Counted from the first letter of the stretch, positions 16,095 through 25,758 are shown. The stretch: DNA of 64,000 nucleotides from Treponema berlinense (GCF_900167025.1 NZ_FUXC01000010.1:1-64000); one strand, 5' to 3'. Notes: generated by a model from the sequence alone, not told the origin. A program made the numbers and translations.

Positions 16095-18557
16095 TTAAAG
16101 ACCTTTTTTTTGCGTTGTATCTGCCTGAATTTTTACCGTCAAAAATTCAATTGTCGTATTCCAGTTAAAAAGCGTGTTCTGGCAGGCAGCGGTCAAAAGA
16201 TTTTTGATTTTTGCCAAATCTTCCGTTCCGATTTCTCTTGCCATTGCCGAACCGTAAGAAGAGTTTTCTGCATCGAACCAGCGGTTTATTTCTGTTTCTG
16301 TAATCCGCCTTTTTTCTGTAATCACTTTTGTTGCAGATTTTACACAAAATCCCTGTTCTTCAAAGGCGGTTTTTACTGAATTTTCGTTCCAGTCAAAAAG
16401 TGGATTTTCTTCGTTGCCAAAAAATTCTTTTTCGGCGTTTTCCATTTTTTTTAAGATTACTTCGTAAGCGTTTCTTGTGCTCTCTGTCAAAACCTGGTTG
16501 TAAATCAATTCCCAGATTTTCTGTCCTTTTGAAGGAATTCTTTGCGAAATTACAATCTGCTGGCCGTCTGCCACAAGGTTTTTCGGAAGATTTTTGAGCG
16601 CGCTTGCAAGAACGTCCACGCTGTCCTGACAGTTAAATGGATCTCTGAAGAAAATTCTGTCAAAAATCATTCCGTTTTCGTTGTATTCTTCAAGAATTTT
16701 TGCAAAAACCTGCATGCTCAGGTAATTTTCGAGGCTTTCCGGCCGGAGTTTTAAAACAGGGCGGTCCAAATCGTCGAGAGTGCGGCCATACTGTTCAAGA
16801 ATTTCAAGTCCGCGCAGGTTTGAGCAAAGTCCAGCCGTTACGCCTTCCGGAGTTTTTCTGCTTACTTCCCAGATTAAAAGTCCGTCGTCCGCATTCCAGA
16901 CAAGGCTTCTTGTGTGCCGGCTCAAATCCGCAAGTTGAATCATTGCGTTGCGGATTGTTGTAAGAATTTCCGCCCGGTTGGAGTCGAGCCTGCTTTTCCA
17001 GGATTTGTCCGCACGGTCGAGGGCTGTTTCCCGGCGTTCATTTTTTGGAGTAAAGGTCAGGTTTTCTGGTTTTGTGGTCGAATTTTTGTCAAAGTTTTTA
17101 TTTATCCACCATTCACCGATTGGATTGTCAAAGTCTGTTGCAAAATGAGGAAGAGGATGCATTCCGCACGAAACGTCAGATTCCGGTTTTTCGGGTTCAA
17201 TTCCTTCCAAAATCGCAGAAATTTGAATTTCCCGGCGGCTCAAGACGTCTTCTTTTATTTTTGCTTCGTATCCTTGGGATGTCGGCGTGTAAAATACTCT
17301 TCCGACAAGTTCCGACGGAAGATACTGCTGGGCAACCCAGTGGTCGCGGTAAGCGTGCGGATAAAGATAGCCGTTTCCGTGTCCAAAACCTTCTGCATCG
17401 CGCGAAGAATCCCTTAAGTGGTTTGGAACTTCGGCATCTTCTTTTTCAACGCTCGAAAGCGCGTCAAAAAATGCCATGCTCGAATTCGATTTTGGGCAGG
17501 TCGAAAGATAGAGCGCTGCGTGAGCCAGAAAATACCGTCCTTCTGGAAGCCCGACACGGTCAAAAGCCTGGGCGCAGTTTTCGACAATGCAGACTGCGTT
17601 TGGATCTGCAAGTCCGGTGTCTTCGCAGGCGGAAATAAGCATCCTCCTGAAAATAAAATGCGGATCTTCTCCGGCGCGCACCATTCTTGCAAGCCAGTAC
17701 ATTGCCGCATCCGGATCTCTTCCGCGCAATGATTTTATAAATGCGGAAATTATGTCGTAGTGATAGTCGCCATCGCGGTCATACAGGACAACTTTTTTTT
17801 GAATCGATTCCTCTGCGGTTTCTTTTGAGATAAAAATCGTCGAACCCCAGGCTGGAACAGGATTTGCGTTGTAAGGATCCCATTTTTCCGGCGTTGTTTC
17901 TACGGCAAGTTCCAGGGCATTTAAAAGAGAGCGTGCGTCTCCGTTTGCAGTGTCCACGAGATGCTCAAGAGCGCCTTTTTCAAATTCAACGTTCCAGTGT
18001 CCGTATCCGCGTTCAACTTCGTTTAAGGCAAAATTTGCGGCCTTAAAAAGGTCTTCTTTTGTGAGCGGCTTTAATTGAAAGACACGGCTTCTCGAAACAA
18101 GGGCTTTGTTTACTTCAAAAAACGGATTTTCTGTTGTTGCGCCGATTAAAATAATCGTTCCGTTTTCTACCCAAGGCAAAAGAGCGTCCTGCTGGGCCTT
18201 GTTCCAGCGGTGAACTTCATCAACGAACAGAATTGTACGTTTTCCGTAAAGCTTAAAATAATCGTCTGCCTGTTTTATTGCTGAGCGAATTTCTGCGACT
18301 CCGGTCAAAACGGCATTTAGCGTAATAAAGTTTGATTTTGTGTGATTTGCAATTACTCTTGCAAGAGTTGTTTTTCCACAGCCGGGCGGTCCGTAAAAAA
18401 TTACAGAGGTTAACTGGTCGGCTGCAATTGCGCGGCGCAGGAGCCTGCCTTTTCCGACAATATGATCCTGACCGATATATTCGTCCAAATTTCTGGGACG
18501 GAGCCTTGCAGCCAAAGGTTCTTTTTGTGTTTTTGAAGCGTCAAACAAATCACTCAT
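16095..18557 (-). CDS. rarA: RarA (MgsA) AAA+ ATPase fused to a methyltransferase-like domain
   Basis: Residues ~1-440 are RarA, a clamp-loader-like ATPase acting at stalled replication forks. Walker A is [16 protein letters not shown] (~55-70), Walker B is [11 protein letters not shown], sensor 1 is GATTENPFF. The conserved C-terminal RarA tetramer domain follows ([36 protein letters not shown]-like). Residues ~490-820 are an added region that reads like a Rossmann methyltransferase: [17 protein letters not shown] then AGLCSN, and [10 protein letters not shown]. The glycine-rich SAM motif is weak, so enzyme activity is doubtful. RarA fusions to an uncharacterised domain are known in databases. 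Normal RarA is ~420-450 residues. No clear Shine-Dalgarno sequence precedes the ATG. Confidence 0.88.
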   Translation of the reverse strand: MSDLFDASKTQKEPLAARLRPRNLDEYIGQDHIVGKGRLLRRAIAADQLTSVIFYGPPGCGKTTLARVIANHTKSNFITLNAVLTGVAEIRSAIKQADDYFKLYGKRTILFVDEVHRWNKAQQDALLPWVENGTIILIGATTENPFFEVNKALVSRSRVFQLKPLTKEDLFKAANFALNEVERGYGHWNVEFEKGALEHLVDTANGDARSLLNALELAVETTPEKWDPYNANPVPAWGSTIFISKETAEESIQKKVVLYDRDGDYHYDIISAFIKSLRGRDPDAAMYWLARMVRAGEDPHFIFRRMLISACEDTGLADPNAVCIVENCAQAFDRVGLPEGRYFLAHAALYLSTCPKSNSSMAFFDALSSVEKEDAEVPNHLRDSSRDAEGFGHGNGYLYPHAYRDHWVAQQYLPSELVGRVFYTPTSQGYEAKIKEDVLSRREIQISAILEGIEPEKPESDVSCGMHPLPHFATDFDNPIGEWWINKNFDKNSTTKPENLTFTPKNERRETALDRADKSWKSRLDSNRAEILTTIRNAMIQLADLSRHTRSLVWNADDGLLIWEVSRKTPEGVTAGLCSNLRGLEILEQYGRTLDDLDRPVLKLRPESLENYLSMQVFAKILEEYNENGMIFDRIFFRDPFNCQDSVDVLASALKNLPKNLVADGQQIVISQRIPSKGQKIWELIYNQVLTESTRNAYEVILKKMENAEKEFFGNEENPLFDWNENSVKTAFEEQGFCVKSATKVITEKRRITETEINRWFDAENSSYGSAMAREIGTEDLAKIKNLLTAACQNTLFNWNTTIEFLTVKIQADTTQKKGL

Positions 18558-18577
18558 AAAGAGAGTTTAGCACAAAA

Positions 18578-19759
18578 TTATTCGCGGTTCCACTTTGATC
18601 TTGCTGGATAATAAGACCACAAACTTGCATTTTTGCGTGTGGCAGAAGTGCTAGAAGGGTTTCCTTCAAAATTCGATGCGGCGTAAATATCTGTGGCTGT
18701 GTCTGATTTTGTCGGGTCGATTGTCAAAAGTATCGGAACAGTGTACGAAGAAGACAGGGTCGAAGTTGCGTTGGCAGAGATTGTTGTCGCAGAACCTGTC
18801 GGCTTTCCTCCGTTAAGAGCTGTATTGTCTAAACCGCTTGTAGTTCCAAGCAAAAGTTTGTCTTTTGTAACGGCAATGGAACGGATTGCGCTTGAGTCGC
18901 AAGATACCGCTGTCCATCCTGAATCTCCGGCCGCCCTGTAGTAGACTGTTGTGCTGCTTGCGTAGTAAATCATTGTTGCGCCTGAATTATAAGATTCGTT
19001 GGAAGTGATTGCGGCAGACTCTGTAAAGAAGAAGTGGATTCCGTCAAAAGTAGAAACTCCGCTTGCACTTGAGTAGATTGAAGTTGAATTGTCTCCTGAC
19101 GTAAAATTATATTCACTGCTTTCTTCTATTAAGGTTGCTTTTCCTCCCTCGAGCTTGTAAATTTTTCCATCGATTCTTATAAAAGCGTAGCGGTTTTCGT
19201 TTTTTGGAGTGTTTGTACAGAAAATCGATGAAGCCAAACTTATTTCGCTTGTGATGGATTCGTCGTCAAAAGTAACAGTCTGCCAGAGTGCGTCTTTGTC
19301 TGAAGTGTCGAGGTATTTTAATTCCTTTGAAATTTCTTCCATTTCGCCGTCGTCTGTAACTTCTTTTACAATTGACGAGAGAGAATAGATTTCTCCATTG
19401 CGGTTTGCGGCAAGTCTTACATAATTATTTCCCGGTCTTGAAGTTGTGCTCCAGTGTCCGTGTTCGGAAGTTGTGTAGTCTGTCGGATCTGTTTCGTCTG
19501 CCACGTATGTTCCGCCATTTTTTACGGCATTGTCTATATCTTTTTTCCATACGACAGGGTTTGCCGACAAGTAAAGATATTCTTTTGAATCAGAACTGTC
19601 GGTTACGCGGATAAGAGAATGAATCGTGCCTTGAATCTGTGCGTCCGAAAGTTTTACTTCTTCGCGGATTGTGTCAAAAACTACACCGTTGCACGAAGTA
19701 AAAAGTGAGATGGCAGAAAAAATAAATACTGAAATTATGCTTTTTGAAAGTTTTTTCAT
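18578..19759 (-). CDS. Treponemal lipoprotein of unknown function
   Basis: The 393-residue protein starts with a lipoprotein signal: MKKL, a hydrophobic stretch, then LFTSC with Cys23 as the lipid-attachment site. The rest is Ser/Thr-rich, beta-strand-like sequence with many repeated turns (for example GKIYKLEGGKATLI and STSIYSSASGVSTFDGIHFFF), which suggests a beta-propeller or similar readout fold; this is only an impression. It stands 18 bases downstream of the small outer membrane protein gene on the same strand and probably shares its transcript. The family was not recognised. Confidence 0.75.
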   Translation of the reverse strand: MKKLSKSIISVFIFSAISLFTSCNGVVFDTIREEVKLSDAQIQGTIHSLIRVTDSSDSKEYLYLSANPVVWKKDIDNAVKNGGTYVADETDPTDYTTSEHGHWSTTSRPGNNYVRLAANRNGEIYSLSSIVKEVTDDGEMEEISKELKYLDTSDKDALWQTVTFDDESITSEISLASSIFCTNTPKNENRYAFIRIDGKIYKLEGGKATLIEESSEYNFTSGDNSTSIYSSASGVSTFDGIHFFFTESAAITSNESYNSGATMIYYASSTTVYYRAAGDSGWTAVSCDSSAIRSIAVTKDKLLLGTTSGLDNTALNGGKPTGSATTISANATSTLSSSYTVPILLTIDPTKSDTATDIYAASNFEGNPSSTSATRKNASLWSYYPARSKWNRE

Positions 19760-19777
19760 TTTTTTATTTCCGTTTTT

Positions 19778-20380
19778 TTAGAAGTGGTATCTTGCTGCTA
19801 TTACGACAGAAGAAAAATTGCCGTGGTCGTTGTTTTCTGAATCTTCATACCACTGAGGCAGATACATAAAATTTCCTTTTATGCCGAATGACCAGCTTGG
19901 AGTTACGCGGTAAAAAATTCCTGCTTCCGGCTTAAGTGTAAGACCTGGAAAATACGTGCGGTTAAGATAACTTTCGACAGCTGCTCCGATTCCCATTGTG
20001 ATTGGAAATTCAAATTTTTTTATAGTTGGCTGTACGGTAAAGCAGAATACGAACGGTACGTAAGTAAACATATTCTCGCCGATTGTCGGATTGTATCCAA
20101 AGCTTACATCTAGACCGACTGCAAACCATGAAGTTAAAAATCTGTGGTAACCGATTGTTCCTGCTCCTCCAGTCGAAAGCTGACCTTCGCGGTAGAGCGG
20201 AAAATCGCCGCCAAAATTGAGCGGAAATGTTACCATAAGTCCAATATTTATGAATTGATCGCCAGGTTCGTTCATTCTATATTCAACGGCAAATCTGTCA
20301 TCATCTTCGTCTTGTTCCTGACTAAAAACCGCAGTTGAAAATAAAAAAACAGTGCAACAAATTGCAATGAATTTTTTCAT
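19778..20380 (-). CDS. Small outer-membrane beta-barrel protein
   Basis: The 200-residue protein has a signal peptide (MKKFIAICCTVFLFSTAVFS, then QEQDEDDD). It continues with alternating short amphipathic strands (FINIGLMVTFPLNFGG, WFAVGLDVSFGYNP, FPITMGIGAAVESYL) and ends in an aromatic residue (AARYHF), the classic barrel-assembly signal. The size fits an eight-stranded barrel. It resembles the T. pallidum TP0733-type protein, also found next to folD, but that link is from memory. The start at 20380 follows GGAGCATAAG; the TTG four codons upstream lies inside the ribosome-binding site. Divergent from folD. Confidence 0.72.
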   Translation of the reverse strand: MKKFIAICCTVFLFSTAVFSQEQDEDDDRFAVEYRMNEPGDQFINIGLMVTFPLNFGGDFPLYREGQLSTGGAGTIGYHRFLTSWFAVGLDVSFGYNPTIGENMFTYVPFVFCFTVQPTIKKFEFPITMGIGAAVESYLNRTYFPGLTLKPEAGIFYRVTPSWSFGIKGNFMYLPQWYEDSENNDHGNFSSVVIAARYHF

Positions 20381-20543
20381 CTTATGCTCCAAATTTAATA
20401 GAAAAATTGCTAAAAAATATATATAGTTTTATCGAAAAGATTAACCTAATAAGGCTTTTTTTTCAATATTTAATTAACAGTACAAAAACCGTCTTTGTGC
20501 CGCTAGGTTACGAAAAATTTTACGGAGTTTTTGGAGGTAAAAA

Positions 20544-21425
20544 ATGAGTGCTCAAATTATTGATGGAAAACAGATTGCGCTTGAAGTTCGTGCTGGTGTT
20601 GCAGAAAAAGTTGCCGCATTGAAGGCAAAAGGAATAACGCCTTGTCTTGCCGTTATCCTCGTTGGAGAAAATCCTGCATCAGTAAGTTATGTAACTGGAA
20701 AACGCAAGGCACTTGCAGAAGCCGGCATGACCGACCGCTCCGAAATTTTACCAGAAAATACGACAGAAGAGGAACTTTTGGCTTTGATTGACAAACTGAA
20801 CAAAGACAGTTCTGTTCATGGAATTTTGGTTCAGTTGCCTTTGCCTAAGCATATTGATGAAGATAAGGTGATTATGGCAATCAGTCCTGAAAAAGACGTT
20901 GATGGTTTTCATCCGGTGAATGTTGGAAAAATGGTAATTGGAAAAAAGGCATTTTTGCCATGCACACCGCACGGAATTATTGTTTTGCTCAAGAGAATGG
21001 GAATCGAAACTTCTGGAAAACATGCCGTTGTAATCGGACGTTCAAATATAGTCGGAAAACCTGTAACTCTTTTGCTTGCAAGACGCGAAATAAACTGTAC
21101 AGTTACAATGTGCCATACTGGAACAAAAAATATGGCAGAAATCGTAAAGCAGGCTGATATTATCGTTGCCGCTTCTGGACATCCGCATACAGTAACAGCC
21201 GACATGGTAAAAGAAGGAGCTGTTGTAATCGATGTAGGTGTAAACAGAATTCCAGATGCGACAAAAAAGAGCGGTTTCCGCTTGATTGGCGATACAGATT
21301 TTGAAGCAATAAAAGAAAAAGCAAGCTTTATAACCCCGGTTCCAGGCGGCGTAGGCCCAATGACAATCGCCATGCTCATGTACAATACATTGGAGGCAGC
21401 GGAAAACGCTGCCGACGTAAAATAA
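20544..21425 (+). CDS. folD: Methylenetetrahydrofolate dehydrogenase/cyclohydrolase
   Basis: FolD converts 10-formyl-THF to 5,10-methylene-THF via methenyl-THF (or the reverse) with NAD(P). The 293-residue protein shows [12 protein letters not shown] with the catalytic Lys, [44 protein letters not shown] and [15 protein letters not shown], all in the expected order. TTGGAGG precedes the ATG. The last residues [13 protein letters not shown] have partial copies in the tandem repeat that follows the gene. Together with fhs and metF it makes a complete formate-to-methyl-THF set. Confidence 0.96.
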   Translation: MSAQIIDGKQIALEVRAGVAEKVAALKAKGITPCLAVILVGENPASVSYVTGKRKALAEAGMTDRSEILPENTTEEELLALIDKLNKDSSVHGILVQLPLPKHIDEDKVIMAISPEKDVDGFHPVNVGKMVIGKKAFLPCTPHGIIVLLKRMGIETSGKHAVVIGRSNIVGKPVTLLLARREINCTVTMCHTGTKNMAEIVKQADIIVAASGHPHTVTADMVKEGAVVIDVGVNRIPDATKKSGFRLIGDTDFEAIKEKASFITPVPGGVGPMTIAMLMYNTLEAAENAADVK

Positions 21426-21690
21426 AACGACAATTGCTCTGCAATTGTCGGCGTGGTGCAGCGAAGCGAAATCCCGCCAATACTCTTGAAGCTGCGGAAC
21501 GAAGTGAGCAGCTTCAGTAAAATAAAACGAGAATTGCGAAGCAATTGTCGGCGTGGTGTAGCGAAGCGAAATCCCGCGTGGTGTAGCGAAGCGAAATCCC
21601 GCCAATACTCTTGAAGCTGCGGAACGAAGTGAGCAGCTTCAGTAAAATAAAACGAGAATTGCGAAGCAATTGTCGGCGGGTTCCGTTTTC
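21384..21690 (+). repeat. Tandem units carrying variant copies of the folD 3' end
   Basis: The folD end (AATACATTGGAGGCAGCGG...GTAAAATAAAACGA) is followed by two more copies of a related stretch, starting AATACTCTTGAAGCTGCGG at 21479 and 21604 and each ending TAAAATAAAACGA. In the folD frame register these read NTLEAAE then RSEQLQ and a stop, against NTLEAAE then NAADVK in folD. Each is followed by a hairpin (GACAATTGC/GCAATTGTC or a close variant). A 25-base motif, GCGTGGTGTAGCGAAGCG plus AAATCCC, occurs once in the first unit and twice in direct tandem in the second (21551-21575, 21576-21600). An 8-bp GAAGCTGC/GCAGCTTC stem lies in each copy. Confidence 0.85.
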
Positions 21691-21732
21691 GGAACCCGCA
21701 CTTGCACTAGCGATGTGCAGGGCGCGCAGCGT

Positions 21733-21801
21733 GGGGCTGTCTTAAAAATAAAAAGCTGGTTTAAAACCGTTCTTGCTTTTTGATAAGTTTTTTACAGCCC
21801 C
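21733..21801. repeat. Small nested-palindrome element between folD and folE2
   Basis: Outer perfect 8-bp inverted repeats GGGGCTGT/ACAGCCCC (21733-21740 with 21794-21801) enclose AAAAAGC/GCTTTTT (21750-21756 with 21775-21781), which encloses GGTTT/AAACC. It could be a small non-autonomous element or a structured leader. A perfect GGGTTCCG/CGGAACCC hairpin lies just before it, near 21688. The rest of the 441-base gap shows GC-rich repeat sequence and no gene. Confidence 0.5.
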
Positions 21802-21866
21802 ATGGAGCGGAAGCGGAACCCGGAACGTAGCGACCGGCTCTGCCGGTAGTGCCCAAATAAAAAATT

Positions 21867-22661
21867 ATGGTAAAGAATATGATTGATGTTCAAAACTCGC
21901 CTGACACCAGGGAAGTGCCGTTACAGAAAGTTGGTGTAAAAAATGTAAAATATCCTGTCCAGGTGTTGGATAAAAACAACAAAGTGCAGAATACAACTGC
22001 CTGTGTGAATCTTTTTGTTAATTTGCCGCACGATTTTAAGGGCACCCACATGAGCCGGTTCATAGAAGTTTTCCATAAATATCATTCTGACATTTCGATG
22101 AAGAATTTTTTGGAAATGCTCGAAGAAATTCGTGCAAAACTTGATGCGCAGAGAGCTTTTGGAAGGATAAGTTTTCCGTATTTTATTGAAAAAAATGCCC
22201 CTGTAACCGGTGCCAGCGGTTTTATGCAGTACAATTGCACTTACGAAGGCGAAAGCGAGAGGCTGGAAAAAGGAGTGGATTCTAAATTTTTTGTTGGAAT
22301 TGAAGTTCCTGTGGCAACTTTGTGTCCTTGCAGCAAGGCGATAAGCGAATTTGGCGCTCATAACCAGCGCGGCTGCGTAAAAGTAAAAGTTTTGTATTCG
22401 GATTTTTTTTGGATTGAAGACATCATCGAAATGATTGAAAATTGCGCTTCGACACCGCTTTATTCTGTTTTGAAGCGTCAGGATGAAAAGTTTGTGACCG
22501 AACATGCTTACGAAAATCCGCGTTTTGTAGAAGATATGGTTCGGGAAGTTTATCTTGGACTTAAAAAAATGGGATTTGCCTGGTTTAAGGTTGAATGCAC
22601 GAATTACGAAAGCATTCATTTTCATGACGCTTATGCTTGCGCAGAATTTGGAAGCTGCTGA
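21867..22661 (+). CDS. folE2: GTP cyclohydrolase FolE2 (type IB)
   Basis: Opens the GTP ring to 7,8-dihydroneopterin triphosphate, the first step of folate (and queuosine) synthesis. The 264-residue protein matches the COG1469 type: DVQNSPDTREVPLQKVGVKN near the start, MSRFIEVFHKY, the metal-binding stretch PVATLCPCSKAIS (Cys near residue 152) and GAHNQRG. The IB type works without being limited to zinc. The first ATG (21867) has no ribosome-binding site; the second, five codons on, has GGTAAAG and could be the true start. A strong terminator follows. Confidence 0.93.
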   Translation: MVKNMIDVQNSPDTREVPLQKVGVKNVKYPVQVLDKNNKVQNTTACVNLFVNLPHDFKGTHMSRFIEVFHKYHSDISMKNFLEMLEEIRAKLDAQRAFGRISFPYFIEKNAPVTGASGFMQYNCTYEGESERLEKGVDSKFFVGIEVPVATLCPCSKAISEFGAHNQRGCVKVKVLYSDFFWIEDIIEMIENCASTPLYSVLKRQDEKFVTEHAYENPRFVEDMVREVYLGLKKMGFAWFKVECTNYESIHFHDAYACAEFGSC

Positions 22662-22688
22662 TTAAAATAAAAATTGTGTTTTGGAAGG

Positions 22689-22738
22689 AAATACGTGGTT
22701 TTGAGTGTTTTTTGTGCGCTCTGCCACGTATTTTTTTT
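22689..22738 (+). terminator. Rho-independent terminator after folE2
   Basis: A perfect 10-bp stem AAATACGTGG/CCACGTATTT followed by a run of eight T bases. Confidence 0.88.
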
Positions 22739-22781
22739 AGTATTCTCAAGTTGATGAAAATTTACTAAAATAATTAGGATT

Positions 22782-24188
22782 ATGACTTATTTTTTTGAAA
22801 CTTATGGATGTGAAATGAATATTGCGGAATCTGCCGCAATTGAGCAGCTTTTTATTAGCCGAGGCTGGTCGAAGGCGGAGGAGCCGGAACTTGCGGACAT
22901 GGTTGTTATAAATACCTGTTCTGTGCGCGGTTCTGCCGAAAATCGTATTTTTGGCCGGCTCGGATATTATTCCGGCGTAAAAAAAATTCGTCACAAAGAG
23001 CCTGGTGCTAAAACCCGCCTTGAAGAAATGCAGAAAGCCGTTGAGTTTGTTGAAAAAAACGGTGTTGTTCCGTTTTATGTTGTCCTGATGGGCTGCATGG
23101 CCGAACGTCTTTTGGACAGCGTTAAAAAAGATTTTCCGGTTATTGATTTTGTTGTAGGAACTTTTGGAAAAAGCAAATTTGGCGACATAATTTCTGCCGC
23201 GGAAGAACATAAAAAAGGTTTTAAAATCGAAGAAGATTCTGAATATACTTTCCCAAAAATCAGTTACGAAGAACAGGCGTTTAGCACCTTTGTCCCGATC
23301 ATGCACGGATGCAACAATTTTTGTACTTACTGCATTGTTCCGTATGTGCGCGGACGCGAAGTGAGCCGGCCGGTTGAGCAGATTCTTTCGGAAATTGATT
23401 TTCTTTCCAAACGCAACGTAAAAGAGATTACGCTTTTGGGACAGAATGTAAACGCTTACCGTTGCAAAGACGAGTCTGTAGAAGGCGGAGAGTTGAATTT
23501 TCCTAAGCTTCTCAAAAAAATCAGCGCTCATCTTGACGAGACAGCTTCTTCTATTCGATGGATTCGCTTTGAATCCTCAAACCCGAACGATTTTAGCGAC
23601 GAATTGATTGAGATGATTGCGAACGACAGTCATGTCTGCCACGGTTTTCATATTGCCGCCCAGCACGGAAACAACGAGATTTTGCGGAGAATGAACCGAA
23701 AAAACACCCGCGAAGAATTCTTGGCTCTTGTAAAAAAACTGCGCAGCGCCATGCCGGACGTTGAACTTATTACGGACTTAATGGTTGGATTCCCGGGCGA
23801 AACGGAAGAGCAGTTTGAAGACATTCTTTCGTTTATGAACGAAATAAAATTTGAAAGCGCGTTTATGTACTATTATAATCCAAGAGAAGGAACTCCAGCT
23901 GCAAGTTTTGAAAATCAGATTGATGTTGCCGTAAAAAAAGAACGCTTAAAAAAAGTGATTGACCTTCAGTTAAAGCATACGACCGAAGTTATGAGCGGCC
24001 GCGTTGGAAAGACCGTAACTGTTCTTGCCGATATTGTGAGCCGCGACGACGAAAATGAACTTTTGGGCAAAACTGAGCAAAACGAGAGAGTCGCCTTCAA
24101 AGCCGACAAAAAACTGATAGGCTCATTTGTGACTGTAAAATTGACAGCCTTGAACGGGAATACGTTTAAGGGAGTTATGATAAATTAG
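22782..24188 (+). CDS. miaB: tRNA-2-methylthio-N6-dimethylallyladenosine synthase (MiaB)
   Basis: Radical-SAM enzyme that adds the methylthio group at A37 of tRNAs. The 468-residue protein opens with the UPF0004 domain (YFFETYGCEMNIAES, NTCSVR, LMGCMAER, whose three Cys bind the auxiliary cluster). Next comes the radical-SAM motif CNNFCTYC in GCNNFCTYCIVPYVRGRE (about residues 180-197). It ends in a TRAM domain (GKTVTVLADIVSRDDEN onward). AGGATT precedes the ATG. The partner miaA is not in the window. The downstream membrane gene may be cotranscribed. Confidence 0.95.
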   Translation: MTYFFETYGCEMNIAESAAIEQLFISRGWSKAEEPELADMVVINTCSVRGSAENRIFGRLGYYSGVKKIRHKEPGAKTRLEEMQKAVEFVEKNGVVPFYVVLMGCMAERLLDSVKKDFPVIDFVVGTFGKSKFGDIISAAEEHKKGFKIEEDSEYTFPKISYEEQAFSTFVPIMHGCNNFCTYCIVPYVRGREVSRPVEQILSEIDFLSKRNVKEITLLGQNVNAYRCKDESVEGGELNFPKLLKKISAHLDETASSIRWIRFESSNPNDFSDELIEMIANDSHVCHGFHIAAQHGNNEILRRMNRKNTREEFLALVKKLRSAMPDVELITDLMVGFPGETEEQFEDILSFMNEIKFESAFMYYYNPREGTPAASFENQIDVAVKKERLKKVIDLQLKHTTEVMSGRVGKTVTVLADIVSRDDENELLGKTEQNERVAFKADKKLIGSFVTVKLTALNGNTFKGVMIN

Positions 24189-24233
24189 GGAATTAAAAGT
24201 TTGTGTTGCAAACTTTTTTACATGGAGGAAAAT

Positions 24234-24695
24234 ATGCCTTTAAAATTGATTGGAACAATAATTCTTCTTGTAATCGTGACGATTTTTTGCGGTTTTAACC
24301 TTGAAGATGTGAATAAATGCGACGTAAACCTTGTTTTTTATAATTTTCACAACGTGCCTGTTTTTTTGACGGTTCTTGCGTCGTTTTTGGCAGGAATTGT
24401 CGTAATGTTGCCTTTTGCCCTGTTCAAAAAGAAAATGTCGAAAAAAGAAATTTCTCAGGCGGCAGAAAAAATAAACGAAAAGGAAACAAAAAAAGCGGAA
24501 AAACAAAAATCGCTTGCCGAAAAAGCCGAAAAAAAAGCGCAGCATGAAGAAGAAAAGACTATTTTTGATTTTAAAATCCGCCGTCCAGTCGAAAAAAAAT
24601 CTGCAAGGCCAAAAGAAGCTGTAAAAGACGACAGCAGCGTGAATTCTGTTCCAAAACCTGCTGCGGAAACTGATAACGCCAAGACAGAAAAATAA
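24234..24695 (+). CDS. LapA-like two-TM membrane protein
   Basis: The 153-residue protein has two hydrophobic segments (LIGTIILLVIVTIFCGF at ~4-20, and VFLTVLASFLAGIVVMLPFAL at ~40-60). A long Lys/Glu-rich coiled-coil-like tail follows (EKINEKETKKAEKQKSLAE...). This is the layout of LapA-domain (DUF1049) envelope proteins, whose role is poorly known. The start at 24234 was chosen because GGAGG lies 5 bases upstream; in-frame ATG and TTG codons before it overlap or precede that site. It sits between miaB and a SPOR-domain protein gene. Confidence 0.65.
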   Translation: MPLKLIGTIILLVIVTIFCGFNLEDVNKCDVNLVFYNFHNVPVFLTVLASFLAGIVVMLPFALFKKKMSKKEISQAAEKINEKETKKAEKQKSLAEKAEKKAQHEEEKTIFDFKIRRPVEKKSARPKEAVKDDSSVNSVPKPAAETDNAKTEK

Positions 24696-24733
24696 TTTTC
24701 CGGCGACCTGAAAAACTGTTTGTGAGGAAAGTT

Positions 24734-25744
24734 ATGAAGCGTTTTTTTACAGTATTTTTTATTTTTAACCTCGTTTTTTTTGTTTTTGCCCAGAATTCAA
24801 ATACTGCAAGAAAAATTGCTGAAGAGGCGGCACGCAAAGAAACTCTCGAGCAGTCTGTTATCTATCTTAAAAAAAATGTTCCGGCATTGCAAAATCTTGC
24901 AGAAAAACGTTCGGGCTATGCTTTTTTGGCCGGCGTTTTGGAGCAGAGCGGAAATTTTCAGGAAGCGATGAATTTTTATGTTCAGGCGGCGGCAATTGCC
25001 GCAGGCGATGCCGAAGGAATGCAGAAAAAATCGAGCGAACAGCTGGTTCTTGACGCGGTGCGTTGCGCCTTGAGCGCAGGAGATTGGGCGACTGCTCAAA
25101 ATTATCTTAATTCTGCCGTCAGAAATTCTTCTGATTCCGAAATAATCGCTTTTATAAAACTTTATGAACAGTGGAGCATTTTGTGCCAGGCAAAAACTTC
25201 TGCTGAGCTTACAGAACCTGTTGCAATTCTAAAAACTTATTCATCCTTGCCTTCAATGAAATCAGTTCAGCCTCAGGTTTTGCTTACTTTGTGGCACATA
25301 ACCGGAGAAGAAACATATTCAGCTCAATTAAAAAAATCTTTTCCCAAAAGTCTGGAATCGGCAATCGTAAAAGGTGAAATTCAGACTTTGCCGGCTCCGT
25401 TTTGGTATTTTGTTCCAAGAAAAACAGATTCCGTTCCAGAAATTGCAAGTGTTCAGAGTTCTGAAACGGAAAATCAGTCAAAAAATGAGAATTCAGAAAA
25501 AAGCGAAAACGATTCAAAAAATGAGAAAATTCTTCGTCAGCAGCTTGGACTTTTTAAGGACAAGGCGAATGCAGAGGGTTTGGTTTTAAAATTGAAAGAA
25601 AAAGGTTTTTCGCCTCATATTACCGAAGAAATACGCCCGAGCGGAACAAAATATTATCTTGTCGTAGTTGATGAAAATAAGGCAGGCTCAATCGGAAACG
25701 AATTGCGCAATGCCGGTTTTGAATGTTATCCGATTTTTGAATAA
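24734..25744 (+). CDS. Secreted SPOR-domain protein
   Basis: The 336-residue protein has a signal peptide (RFFTVFFIFNLVFFVFAQ), a helical TPR-like middle (residues ~25-220: NFQEAMNFYVQAAAIAAG, DWATAQNYLNSAV) and a C-terminal SPOR domain (QQLGLFKDKANAEGLVLKL, then TKYYLVVVDEN). SPOR domains bind peptidoglycan stripped of stem peptides and often mark division or wall-remodelling proteins. Start at 24734 follows GAGGA; the GTG four codons earlier overlaps that site. It lies 14 bases before the thiamine pyrophosphokinase gene and probably shares its transcript. Confidence 0.78.
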   Translation: MKRFFTVFFIFNLVFFVFAQNSNTARKIAEEAARKETLEQSVIYLKKNVPALQNLAEKRSGYAFLAGVLEQSGNFQEAMNFYVQAAAIAAGDAEGMQKKSSEQLVLDAVRCALSAGDWATAQNYLNSAVRNSSDSEIIAFIKLYEQWSILCQAKTSAELTEPVAILKTYSSLPSMKSVQPQVLLTLWHITGEETYSAQLKKSFPKSLESAIVKGEIQTLPAPFWYFVPRKTDSVPEIASVQSSETENQSKNENSEKSENDSKNEKILRQQLGLFKDKANAEGLVLKLKEKGFSPHITEEIRPSGTKYYLVVVDENKAGSIGNELRNAGFECYPIFE

Positions 25745-25758
25745 AGTTTCGGCGAAAG

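Noticed and set aside
21042-21605. Minus-strand frames across folD and the tandem units
   Set aside because: They arise because the palindromic units are open on both strands; no ribosome-binding site and no protein family.
21421-21690. CRISPR array
   Set aside because: The repeats are gene-tail units of unequal length without unique spacers, and no cas genes are nearby.
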